Source: CADAWZ01 sp045114665
GTDB taxonomy: Bacteria; Vulcanimicrobiota; CADAWZ01
Direction of reading: 5' to 3'
DNA length: 6,132 nucleotides
NCBI GenBank assembly: GCA_045114665.1
Contig: JBGUKW010000265.1
Location: forward strand, 1 to 6,132
Position numbers and translations under genes: made by a program. Below are positions 1 through 5,721 of the stretch, one piece after another; the first letter of the stretch is position 1; each line of letters starts with the position of its first letter. Below the pieces are notes generated by a model. The model saw only the letters and a list, made by a program, of their open reading frames with translations. It was not told the origin of the DNA and did no database searches.

Positions 1-129
1 TGCGAGTGTTTAGAGTGAGCTTTTTCAAACAAAGTAACATTCGGCAGTAAATAAAAAATCAGTATTTTTGAAAATTATTATGAACTAAAAAATTGATTTC
101 CGTTAATTCCTCTTTACACCCAAAAAGCA

Positions 130-150
130 TCGCAATGACAAAGTGGCAAT
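130..150. repeat. Possible degenerate or half copy of the interspersed repeat
   Basis: TCGCAATGACA (130-140) matches the end of the repeat at 2731-2741. It is followed directly by AAGTGGCAAT, which is the inverse of the other end (ATTGCCAC). The two ends are therefore present but the core is missing and the order is inverted, as if left by a deletion or two abutting copies. The match is short, so chance is possible. Confidence 0.3.
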
Positions 151-218
151 ATACAGGCATATATTGGATAGTTTATAGCAATTTTTTATTTACTTATTTA
201 TATTTTCTATAAAATCGA

Positions 219-234
219 CTCGGCAAAAGCCGAG
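219..234 (-). terminator. Hairpin after the VR gene: weak terminator or DGR-type cruciform
   Basis: A perfect 6-bp GC-rich stem (CTCGGC/GCCGAG) with a 4-base loop lies 12 bases beyond the stop codon. On the minus strand it is preceded by a T-rich stretch and followed by TCGATTTTATAG, a broken U-tract, so it would be a mediocre intrinsic terminator. Short-stem, 4-base-loop hairpins just downstream of the variable repeat are known target-recognition elements in retroelements such as that of Bordetella phage BPP-1. Both roles are possible. Confidence 0.5.
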
Positions 235-246
235 AAAACAAAAAAA

Positions 247-1965
247 TTAAAGATTGATAGATAAAGCCGGTCGCACAAGAGAAGAGACATCATCAACATA
301 GTTGTAATAGTCGACAATGACAAAAATGCAGACATCATAGACACGATTACCATTACGAGGACTATGAGAACGAAGCCACCAAACACTATAACCATCCCTA
401 CTATTTACATAAGCACCATTTTTAACGGCATATTCACTAGCTTTACATTTTCTCTCATCCTTATTAGCAAAATATTTTTCTGCCTCTTCTTTACTCAACA
501 AAAACACATTATCACTTGTGCCGACATCTGAAAGATTAGAAAGATTTATACATTTCTTCTCTTGATCTGTAAATACCTTATTGTAAAATTCACCATTCAA
601 CCACTTGCGAATTTCACTATTTACCCATTTATTTGAACTACCATCAAAACGCTTTGCGTCAAGACCATATCTCGAGATCACAAGCATTTTATTGTTTTCT
701 TTTGACAATACAAGCCATTCAATGGGCTGAATATCACCATTTGAAGTCTGTGGATAACTGCCAAATTTTATATAATCACCAACATTTACATTTTTAAAAG
801 AAGAAACAGTATTATTAGAAGTTACTGATTTAGGTACAGATGTAATCGAAGAAGCAGAAGCAGGAAAGTTAAAATCAGTCTGTCTATTTACATCATCTTT
901 AAATATTGTATATTTTGTCGGCAAAGTAAATATCCGTAATTTACTACAACCACCAAAGGCTTCTAAACCTATTTCTACAACACTATCTGGAATAATAAAA
1001 ATATCAAGTGATTCACACCCTGCAAATGCTCTACTTCCTATTTTTATCACTGTTTGTGGAATAAGAATATTAATCAAGGATTCACAACCCGCAAAAGACA
1101 AATTGCCTATTTCTGTTACTCCATTGGGAATAGTTATATTTACAAGGGATTTACATTTGCAAAATAATCCATCTGAAATCTTTGTAACTTTATCTGGAAT
1201 AAAAATAGAAGTCAAAGAAGAACAGCCTTCAAATGCACTATTGCCTATTTCAACAACACTATTTGATATATTTATATTATTTAGGAATTTACAATTTGTA
1301 AACGCTCTATCACCTATTTTTATAACACTATCAGGAATATTTATTTTTTCTAAAGCTATGCAACCTTCAAATGCACTGTTTCCTATTTCTGTTACAGTAT
1401 TAGGAATTGTAACAGCTTGTAATTTATCGCAATCTTTAAATATTTCATTACCTATCTTAATAATTCTATATGTAACACCACTATAAGTGTTATAAGTTGA
1501 TGGAATATGTAAAACAAAAGGAATAGAATCTTTACTTGTAATTCCCAATTGTTTAAGTACATCATCATTAAGTGTTACATCTGTAACAGAAGCATTTGTA
1601 GTTGGTTGGTTTTGTTGTGGCTTAATATAAGTTTGAGTTGGACAATCGGCTTTTAGATCATAAATTTCCTGTTCCCAGCCAAGTGGAATTCCAAAAGATT
1701 CAAGGAAAAAATATACCTTGTCATCTGCAAACCCAAAATCTTCAAGTTGATCTTTTATTAGCCTAAGTCTATGACGAACTTTTTTAGTATCATCAATAAA
1801 CAATCCCATTAATTTTTCATCAAAATTATTTTTAATAATCCTTAGCTCTTTTGGATATTCTGGTGATAAATCACCAAGTAATGCAAAAAATTGTTTTGGA
1901 TTTTTGAAAATGTCCAAACCTCTTAGCTCAATAATCTTTTTAACTGCTTCCTGTATAGTAGCCAT
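247..1965 (-). CDS. LRR (BspA-type) protein with DUF6273-like hypervariable C-terminal domain; candidate DGR target
   Basis: 572 residues, probably a cytosolic binding protein: no signal peptide or membrane segment is visible. Residues 1-105 are charged and helical, in a domain I cannot name. Residues 106-145 form a Q/N/T-rich linker. Residues 171-354 are eight 23-residue repeats of the type I-G-x-x-A-F-x-x-C-x-x-L...I-P-x-x-V (LRR_5/BspA). Residues 365-392 are a Ser/Thr-rich linker. Residues 393-572 resemble DUF6273: G-D-Y-I-K-F-G-S-Y-P-Q, I-E-W-L-V-L, W-W-L-R-S, and terminal V-R-P-A-L. Residues 531-563 use only NNY codons, which suggests diversification by a retroelement. The ATG at 1965 has a good ribosome site, AGGGGA, overlapping the stop of the toxin gene 9 bases upstream, so translation is probably coupled to the toxin-antitoxin pair. 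Domain calls are from remembered family patterns. The ligand is unknown. A surface or adhesin role is common for BspA repeats, but the missing signal peptide argues against it. Confidence 0.85.
   Translation of the reverse strand: MATIQEAVKKIIELRGLDIFKNPKQFFALLGDLSPEYPKELRIIKNNFDEKLMGLFIDDTKKVRHRLRLIKDQLEDFGFADDKVYFFLESFGIPLGWEQEIYDLKADCPTQTYIKPQQNQPTTNASVTDVTLNDDVLKQLGITSKDSIPFVLHIPSTYNTYSGVTYRIIKIGNEIFKDCDKLQAVTIPNTVTEIGNSAFEGCIALEKINIPDSVIKIGDRAFTNCKFLNNINISNSVVEIGNSAFEGCSSLTSIFIPDKVTKISDGLFCKCKSLVNITIPNGVTEIGNLSFAGCESLINILIPQTVIKIGSRAFAGCESLDIFIIPDSVVEIGLEAFGGCSKLRIFTLPTKYTIFKDDVNRQTDFNFPASASSITSVPKSVTSNNTVSSFKNVNVGDYIKFGSYPQTSNGDIQPIEWLVLSKENNKMLVISRYGLDAKRFDGSSNKWVNSEIRKWLNGEFYNKVFTDQEKKCINLSNLSDVGTSDNVFLLSKEEAEKYFANKDERKCKASEYAVKNGAYVNSRDGYSVWWLRSHSPRNGNRVYDVCIFVIVDYYNYVDDVSSLVRPALSINL
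250..276 (-). other. Candidate invariant 3' segment of the variable region (IMH-like)
   Basis: The last nine sense codons of the gene encode V-R-P-A-L-S-I-N-L. They start with the locally GC-rich GTGCGACCGGCT and return to mixed third positions. In known retroelement targets, the 3' end of the variable repeat is an unmutated initiation-of-mutagenic-homing segment followed by a hairpin. The position and the sharp end of the NNY run fit that layout. V-R-P-A-L is also the normal conserved end of DUF6273-type domains, so structural constraint alone could explain it. Confidence 0.4.
277..375 (-). other. Candidate DGR variable region (33 consecutive NNY codons)
   Basis: These are codons 531-563 of the LRR/DUF6273 gene. 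Every one ends in T (24) or C (9), so none ends in A or G. The encoded residues are only L, R, S, H, P, N, G, V, Y, D, C, I and F. These 13 all belong to the 15 residues reachable from AAY by changing its two adenines. K, E, Q, M, W and stops are absent. In the 35 codons just upstream, 13 end in A or G. Adenine-directed mutagenesis of AAY codons is the known mark of diversity-generating retroelement targets, whose variable sites sit at the C-terminus of a C-type-lectin-like fold. The run is bounded by two TGG codons and by GTG-CGA-CCG. No template repeat or reverse transcriptase is in the window, so the DGR call is inferred. Confidence 0.62.
904..1455 (-). repeat. Eight tandem 69-bp units coding LRR_5 repeats
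   Basis: Residues 171-354 of the large protein split into eight units of exactly 23 residues with no indels. Each starts at I-G/S and carries a conserved Cys near position 9 and, in most units, an I-P motif near position 17. The nucleotide copies have diverged, but patches stay close: units 2 and 4 (about 1360-1386 and 1222-1248) both encode I-G-N-S-A-F-E-G-C. The regular period would allow gain or loss of whole units by recombination. Confidence 0.9.
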
Positions 1966-1970
1966 AATTA

Positions 1971-1976
1971 TCCCCT
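1971..1976 (-). promoter_or_regulatory. Ribosome binding site of the LRR gene overlapping the toxin stop
   Basis: AGGGGA on the minus strand, five bases from the ATG at 1965. Its first two bases lie in the toxin's TAG stop. It is stronger than the site before the toxin and implies coupled translation. Confidence 0.7.
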
Positions 1977-2241
1977 ATTTATCTTCATAATGTCCTTTAC
2001 ACTGATAAACTTCAATTACTTCATTGCCAATTTTATAAACAATTCTATTTTTTTCGTCTATTCTTCTACTCCAAAATCCCTTGTATTTATTTTTTAGTTC
2101 TTCTGGTTTACCTATTCCTTCAAATGGATTTCTAACAATGTCTTTTAACAAGCTATTAATTTTCTTTAAAGTCTTTTTATCTTGAGTTTGCCAAAAAATA
2201 TATTCTTCAAATGCCTCTTCGGTAAAAGTTATCTTAATCAT
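1975..2241 (-). CDS. YoeB/Txe-family toxin (ribosome-dependent mRNA endonuclease)
   Basis: 88 residues. The family is a RelE-fold RNase that cuts mRNA on the ribosome when released from its antitoxin. The protein follows E. coli YoeB closely: N-P-F-E-G-I-G-K-P-E, G-F-W-S-R-R-I, N-R-I-V-Y and a terminal G-H-Y. Residues corresponding to the YoeB catalytic set are present (E47, R66, H84, Y85), so it looks active. The C-terminus runs three residues (E-D-K) past the usual final H-Y. I chose the ATG at 2241, which gives the family-typical M-I-K-I-T-F start. A longer in-frame TTG start at 2265 adds eight residues with no family support. The ATG overlaps the antitoxin's end by 8 bases (ATGATTAA), as expected for a coupled pair. 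Only a weak GGAAAA lies upstream, so translation probably depends on the antitoxin cistron. Confidence 0.92.
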   Translation of the reverse strand: MIKITFTEEAFEEYIFWQTQDKKTLKKINSLLKDIVRNPFEGIGKPEELKNKYKGFWSRRIDEKNRIVYKIGNEVIEVYQCKGHYEDK

Positions 2242-2506
2242 TTGCAAAATTTTCCAATTCTTCAAGAGTTTTTGTAATTGTTTTTCCTTCTTTCATCTGT
2301 TGGATACTTTTATCAAGGGCTTTTAAATTGCTTTTACTATAAAATGGATCCAAATTTACTTCAAAAGTTAAACGCTTTTCTCGTATCATTGTTTTTGCAA
2401 GCATAGTTACTGCAGTTGCCATTGTAAGTCCCAATTCTTGGCATATATTGTCAAAATCTTTTTTTAAATTTTTATCCATTGTTATATTTATTATAGATTG
2501 TTCCAT
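2234..2506 (-). CDS. RelB/DinJ-family antitoxin
   Basis: 90 residues. It should bind and neutralise the overlapping YoeB-type toxin and, through an N-terminal ribbon-helix-helix, repress its own promoter. The evidence is the N-terminal strand I-I-N-I-T-M-D followed by K-N-L-K-K-D-F-D and L-G-L-T-M-A-T-A-V-T-M, the usual DinJ/RelB dimerisation pattern. The C-terminal part contains D-P-F-Y-S and K-T-L-E-E-L, typical of the toxin-wrapping region. The start chosen is the ATG at 2506, which has GGAG seven bases upstream. An in-frame TTG at 2545 would add 13 residues unlike the family. This is the first gene of the three-gene operon that ends with the variable LRR protein. The family call is firm; pairing with the toxin is inferred from the overlap. 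Confidence 0.9.
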   Translation of the reverse strand: MEQSIINITMDKNLKKDFDNICQELGLTMATAVTMLAKTMIREKRLTFEVNLDPFYSKSNLKALDKSIQQMKEGKTITKTLEELENFAND

Positions 2507-2531
2507 AGTTTTTCTCCATTTGTAGATTAAC

Positions 2532-2560
2532 ATTATAATTAGCAAAATAGTATAAATAAA
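2532..2560 (-). promoter_or_regulatory. Probable promoter of the antitoxin-toxin-LRR operon
   Basis: A perfect -10 box TATAAT (2532-2537) lies 25 bases before the antitoxin ATG. A poor -35 candidate (TTTATT, 2555-2560) sits at 17-base spacing. Transcription would begin near 2525, leaving a short leader with the GGAG site at 2514-2517. A second possible -10 (TATACT) is at 2549-2554. An imperfect inverted repeat upstream (2564-2572 and 2587-2595, seven of nine matching) could be an operator for the antitoxin, but in such AT-rich DNA it may be chance. Confidence 0.4.
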
Positions 2561-2626
2561 ATAACATTTAGCCTTATATTATTTTAGCATAATGTAAGAC
2601 AATTTACAATATTGAAAAGATTTATA

Positions 2627-2664
2627 AAAAAACAGAGACTAAAATTTTTAAGTCTCTGTTTTTT
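2627..2664. terminator. Two-way intrinsic terminator
   Basis: AACAGAGACT (2631-2640) pairs perfectly with AGTCTCTGTT (2651-2660). The stem extends through flanking A and T runs to 14 bp, with a 10-base AT loop. Both strands end in a run of about six U residues, so it can terminate in either direction. It most likely ends the minus-strand operon that finishes at 2802 and insulates the toxin-antitoxin promoter just beyond it. Confidence 0.88.
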
Positions 2665-2706
2665 GTAAATTAAACTCGTTGTGTTAGTTAATAAAAAAGT
2701 GGTTGA

Positions 2707-2741
2707 GATTGCCACGGTCGCACAGCTTCCTCGCAATGACA
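2707..2741. repeat. Short GC-rich interspersed palindromic repeat
   Basis: This island is clearly more GC-rich than its surroundings. It is bounded by inverted ATTGC (2708-2712) and GCAAT (2733-2737). Read on the minus strand it starts GTCATTGCGAGGAAGC and ends GTGGCAATCTC, a pattern I recognise as a short repeat scattered between genes in many unrelated bacterial genomes. It lies between the ATPase stop and its terminator, so it is probably transcribed at the operon's 3' end. Function unknown. Confidence 0.6.
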
Positions 2742-2801
2742 TCTATTCTATTTACTTTTTCACAGCCCCTTTTTTGTACCTTCTTACAAAGGGAAAAAAA
2801 A

Positions 2802-4121
2802 TTATAAAAGACGCTCAGAAATAAATGACTCAATCTGAGCAATAGTATTAGATCTCAATACAAAAATAGGTATTCCCTTTTTCTGTAACTCCACAAATTT
2901 ATCAAAATTTCTTCTATGATGACTTTTAAGTGTCAAAATCACATCTGCTTCTTCGACATTTCTGACAATATCACCTGAAAATTTCAAATGTTCAATAGCA
3001 TATTCAATATGATTCCTACTTATTCCGTAAGGATAAATTGAAATATGGTCTCTTCCCCTCAAAGAAGAAGGATGTTTTATATACTCAGGAACTTTATTTT
3101 GCTCTGAATCATCATTTTCATCATGTGAAATCAAATTTATCTGATTTATCTGTATTTTTCCATCTTCATCTTTGATTCGCTCTTCAACAGGTGGATTCAT
3201 ATTTCTGAGCAGAAGATCGACAGATTCAGCTAAATTTTTATGAATGACAAAATGATTCCTATTTCTTATCTCTATCAACATTCCAAAGGTAGGAGGAGCT
3301 TTTCTCTCAAGAATAGTCTTTTGACAACCTCTCTTTTTTGCCTCTTCATCTGATAGAGTAACAGGCTGTATTCCACCTGCCAATTCAGAAAGTGTTGGAT
3401 TTTGTATCAAATTTTCAAGCGTGTTTCCATGAGCTGTTGCAACAAGCTGAACACCTCTTTCAGAAATAGTTCTTGCAGCAAAAGTTTCTTCTAATACGCC
3501 TATTTCATCAATCACAACGACTTCTGGCATGTGATTTTCCACAGCTTCGATCATTATTGCATACTGTTTGTCAGTGTGAGGAACTTGCATTCTTCTTGCT
3601 CGACCAATTCCATGATGTGGAATATCTCCATCACCTGCAATCTCATTGCTTGTATCAACAATGACAACTCTCTTTTTTTCAGCAAGAACTCTTGCAATTT
3701 CTCTCAACATTGTAGTCTTACCGACACCAGGAGGACCCATTAACAAAATACCTGTTCCCTCTTCGATTAAATCAGATATTATGTCAACAGTACCTGATAC
3801 AGCCCTTCCTACTCTCAAAGTAAGACCTATTATTTTACCTGTCCTATTTCTTATGGCAGAAATTCTGTGTAGTGTCTTTTCTATTCCAGCCCTATTGTCA
3901 TCCCCAAATACCCCTATTCGATCGGTTACATAATCTATATCTTCCTGTGTTACAGGTTTATCACCCAAAACAGAAATACCATCATCAAATCGAGCTTCTG
4001 GAATTCTTCCCAAATCCATTACAAATTCAATCAACTTATCTGATTTATTTAATGATTTTATTGCAGAAACAATATATTCTGGCACTACAGCAAAAAGAAG
4101 TTCATAATCGTTATTATTCAT
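2802..4121 (-). CDS. Ycf45-like / SpoIIIAA-like P-loop ATPase
   Basis: 439 residues. A cytosolic P-loop ATPase of the cyanobacterial/plastid Ycf45 type, related to sporulation ATPase SpoIIIAA; members often carry a nucleic-acid-binding R3H domain. Visible motifs are the N-terminal V-M-D-L-G-R-I-P-E-A-R-F, then D-N-R-A-G-I-E-K-T-L-H-R-I-S, Walker A G-P-P-G-V-G-K-T-T (129-137), D-T-S-N-E-I-A-G-D-G-D-I-P-H (156-169), Walker B V-V-V-I-D-E-I-G (201-208), A-T-A-H-G-N (228-233), and E-R-K-A-P-P-T-F. A second region (about 358-435) starts I-S-I-Y-P-Y-G-I-S-R-N and fits the family's C-terminal part. No R3H segment follows, so that domain seems absent. The ATG at 4121 lies 7 bases after the decarboxylase stop and has no Shine-Dalgarno site, so it is probably translated by coupling. 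The start fits the family's N-terminal length. Precise function in non-sporulating bacteria is unknown. Confidence 0.9.
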   Translation of the reverse strand: MNNNDYELLFAVVPEYIVSAIKSLNKSDKLIEFVMDLGRIPEARFDDGISVLGDKPVTQEDIDYVTDRIGVFGDDNRAGIEKTLHRISAIRNRTGKIIGLTLRVGRAVSGTVDIISDLIEEGTGILLMGPPGVGKTTMLREIARVLAEKKRVVIVDTSNEIAGDGDIPHHGIGRARRMQVPHTDKQYAIMIEAVENHMPEVVVIDEIGVLEETFAARTISERGVQLVATAHGNTLENLIQNPTLSELAGGIQPVTLSDEEAKKRGCQKTILERKAPPTFGMLIEIRNRNHFVIHKNLAESVDLLLRNMNPPVEERIKDEDGKIQINQINLISHDENDDSEQNKVPEYIKHPSSLRGRDHISIYPYGISRNHIEYAIEHLKFSGDIVRNVEEADVILTLKSHHRRNFDKFVELQKKGIPIFVLRSNTIAQIESFISERLL

Positions 4122-4128
4122 ATTTTTT

Positions 4129-5694
4129 TTATTGTTTTACAACTCTAATCGTTTTCATTGTATAGTCAACTGGTCCTTGGATATGAGCTCCACCAGCAAG
4201 TTCTAAATTGAGATACTCAATAATTTCACTATTGATAAGATCTCCTGGGCGAAGAATCGGAATACCTGGTGGATAAGGAGTAACAATTTCACAACAAATT
4301 CTATTTTGTGATTTATTGAAATCAACAGTTTCATAAGGGGCAAAAAATGCGTCTCTTGTACTCATCACATGTTCTGCCCAATCTGGCATTTCAAATCTCT
4401 TACCAGTCTTTGATTGGAATTGTTTAATTACCTCAATACTCTTTGGATATTTTGGATTTTCAGATATCTTTTTAAGTGCATCTATCAACTTGTCGGCAAG
4501 TTCTTTATTATGTCCTATTGTCAAAAGAGCAACATTATTGAATATATCTGAAAGCTCAACTTGAATATTGAATTCATATCTCAATATATGTTCCATGTCA
4601 TAGCCAGTATATCCAAGCTCTTTAGCAGTAAATACAATTCTTGTTGGATCAAAATCATGCACACCTGGACGACCTATTATCTCTCTTCCATAACATTTCA
4701 TACCTGGTATTTTATTTATTGAATCTCTGAGATAATCTGCAAGTTCTATAGTCTGAGTTAAAAGTTTTCTTCCTTCTGTTGCCATTTGCATTCTTGCCAT
4801 ATCGAGTGAAGCAACAAGAAGACAACTTGGACTTGTGGAAAGGAACAATCTCAAAATAGCATGAGCTCTTCCTCTATCGATTCTATTTCCCTTTATATGA
4901 AGCATTGAAGCCTGAGACATACCAGAAATAATCTTATGTGTGCTATTTATAGCAATATCTGCCCCTGCTTCCATTGCAGAAATAGGAAGTTTATCATGAA
5001 AACGGAGATGAGCTCCCCAAGCCTCGTCAACCATCAATATTTTGTTATTTGCATGTACTATATCAGCTATTTTTTTCGTATCAGCGGCAGCACCATAATA
5101 AGTTGGACTTAAAACCATAACAGCAACTGCATCTGGATTTTCTTTAATAGCTTTCTCAACAGATTCAGGAGTTACAGCATGGTCTACATTCAACTCCATA
5201 TCATATTCAGGTTCCATATATACAGGAACAACACCACTTAAAATAACTGCACCTGTTACTGATTTATGACAATTACGAGGAACAATTACCTTATCTCCTG
5301 GATTACATACAGACATCATCATAACATGATTTCCTGAAGATGATCCATTAATCATAAAGAATGTCTGATCTGAACCATAAGCCTTTGCTGCAAGTTCTTG
5401 TGCATGCAAACAGACATCAACAGGCTGATGAATGTCATCAAGTCCCAAAACTTGTGTTATATCTGCAGCTAATCCTTTTTCCTTTATAAAATTGCGAAAT
5501 GCCTCTGGAGTTCCTCGTCCTTGTTGATGCCCAGGAACATGGAAAGGAATTGTGCCATCATCAACATATCTTTCTAAAGCATCAAAATAAGGAGTACTTC
5601 TCTGTGAAGCAAATCCCTCATGAAAAACTAATTCATCATATTCAGAAGAAGTCTGTTCTTCTTCTGACAAAAATTCTTTCATCAAATCGCTCAT
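4129..5694 (-). CDS. Orn/Lys/Arg decarboxylase family protein (PLP-dependent)
   Basis: 521 residues, cytosolic. The family uses pyridoxal phosphate to remove CO2 from arginine, lysine or ornithine, giving agmatine, cadaverine or putrescine for polyamine supply. Seen here: I-P-F-H-V-P-G-H-Q-Q-G (49-59), G-S-S-S-G-N cofactor loop (117-122), N-C-H-K-S with the ring-stacking His at 143, D-E-A-W-G-A-H (223-229) with the cofactor Asp at 223, and the Schiff-base lysine K254 in S-T-H-K. The C-terminal Y-P-P-G-I-P-I (474-480) and L-R-P-G-D are typical. Length is near that of the short Bacillus/cyanobacterial SpeA type and well below the long inducible enterobacterial enzymes. Arginine is the likeliest substrate by that resemblance, but lysine cannot be excluded. 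The ATG at 5694 has AGAGG nine bases upstream. It lies 27 bases after the SnoaL-like gene and 7 before the ATPase. Confidence 0.93.
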   Translation of the reverse strand: MSDLMKEFLSEEEQTSSEYDELVFHEGFASQRSTPYFDALERYVDDGTIPFHVPGHQQGRGTPEAFRNFIKEKGLAADITQVLGLDDIHQPVDVCLHAQELAAKAYGSDQTFFMINGSSSGNHVMMMSVCNPGDKVIVPRNCHKSVTGAVILSGVVPVYMEPEYDMELNVDHAVTPESVEKAIKENPDAVAVMVLSPTYYGAAADTKKIADIVHANNKILMVDEAWGAHLRFHDKLPISAMEAGADIAINSTHKIISGMSQASMLHIKGNRIDRGRAHAILRLFLSTSPSCLLVASLDMARMQMATEGRKLLTQTIELADYLRDSINKIPGMKCYGREIIGRPGVHDFDPTRIVFTAKELGYTGYDMEHILRYEFNIQVELSDIFNNVALLTIGHNKELADKLIDALKKISENPKYPKSIEVIKQFQSKTGKRFEMPDWAEHVMSTRDAFFAPYETVDFNKSQNRICCEIVTPYPPGIPILRPGDLINSEIIEYLNLELAGGAHIQGPVDYTMKTIRVVKQ

Positions 5695-5704
5695 TAATTA
5701 GTAA

Positions 5705-5709
5705 CCTCT
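5705..5709 (-). promoter_or_regulatory. Ribosome binding site of the decarboxylase
   Basis: AGAGG on the minus strand, nine or ten bases before the ATG at 5694, inside the 27-base gap after the SnoaL-like gene. It supports the chosen start and shows that this cistron, unlike the ATPase, has its own initiation site. Confidence 0.6.
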
Positions 5710-5721
5710 AATAAAAATAAA

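Larger units (their letters stand above)
1..246. other. Non-coding stretch downstream of the VR gene
   Basis: I see no convincing gene here. The contents are the hairpin at 219-234, the possible repeat remnant at 130-150 and AT-rich filler. I looked for a second copy of the VR end (the GATAAAGCCGGTCGCA block at 259-274) and for the start of a reverse transcriptase, and found neither. Confidence 0.6.

Noticed and set aside
1..40. A minus-strand ATG at 40 with 13 open codons to the edge, and a plus-strand frame ending at a TAA near 50
   Set aside because: Both are too short to judge at the window edge. The minus-strand ATG has no ribosome site and neither has a recognisable motif.
268..277. 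The 10-mer CGGTCGCACA occurs both at the end of the VR gene and in the interspersed repeat (2715-2724)
   Set aside because: In the gene it encodes part of the conserved L-V-R-P motif, and flanking bases do not match. Some shared 10-mers are expected by chance in a window this size.
207..395. A 62-codon minus-strand open frame of very hydrophobic residues overlapping the VR
   Set aside because: It is another frame of the real gene. When every third base of the real codons is a pyrimidine, a shifted frame is forced toward hydrophobic codons without stops. It has no ribosome site or family match.
904..1455. Regularly spaced repeats considered as a CRISPR array
   Set aside because: The 69-base units are contiguous, diverged and coding, with no unique spacers between identical repeats.
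1103..1486. A 127-codon plus-strand open frame rich in I, L, F and P
   Set aside because: It is antisense to the LRR repeats and mirrors their 69-base period. Codon periodicity and homology belong to the minus strand.
2766..2793. Imperfect hairpin (TTTGTA 2773-2778 with TACAAA 2785-2790, plus C and G runs) just after the ATPase stop
   Set aside because: On the minus strand the T-run precedes the stem and no U-tract follows; on the plus strand an A-run follows. It is not a convincing terminator in either direction. The hairpin at 2627-2664 is far better.
3473..4165. Several overlapping plus-strand open frames
   Set aside because: All are antisense to the Ycf45-like ATPase, whose motifs run unbroken on the minus strand. 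None looks like a known protein.
5499..5711. A 70-codon plus-strand open frame
   Set aside because: It is antisense to the conserved N-terminal part of the decarboxylase and has no independent support.
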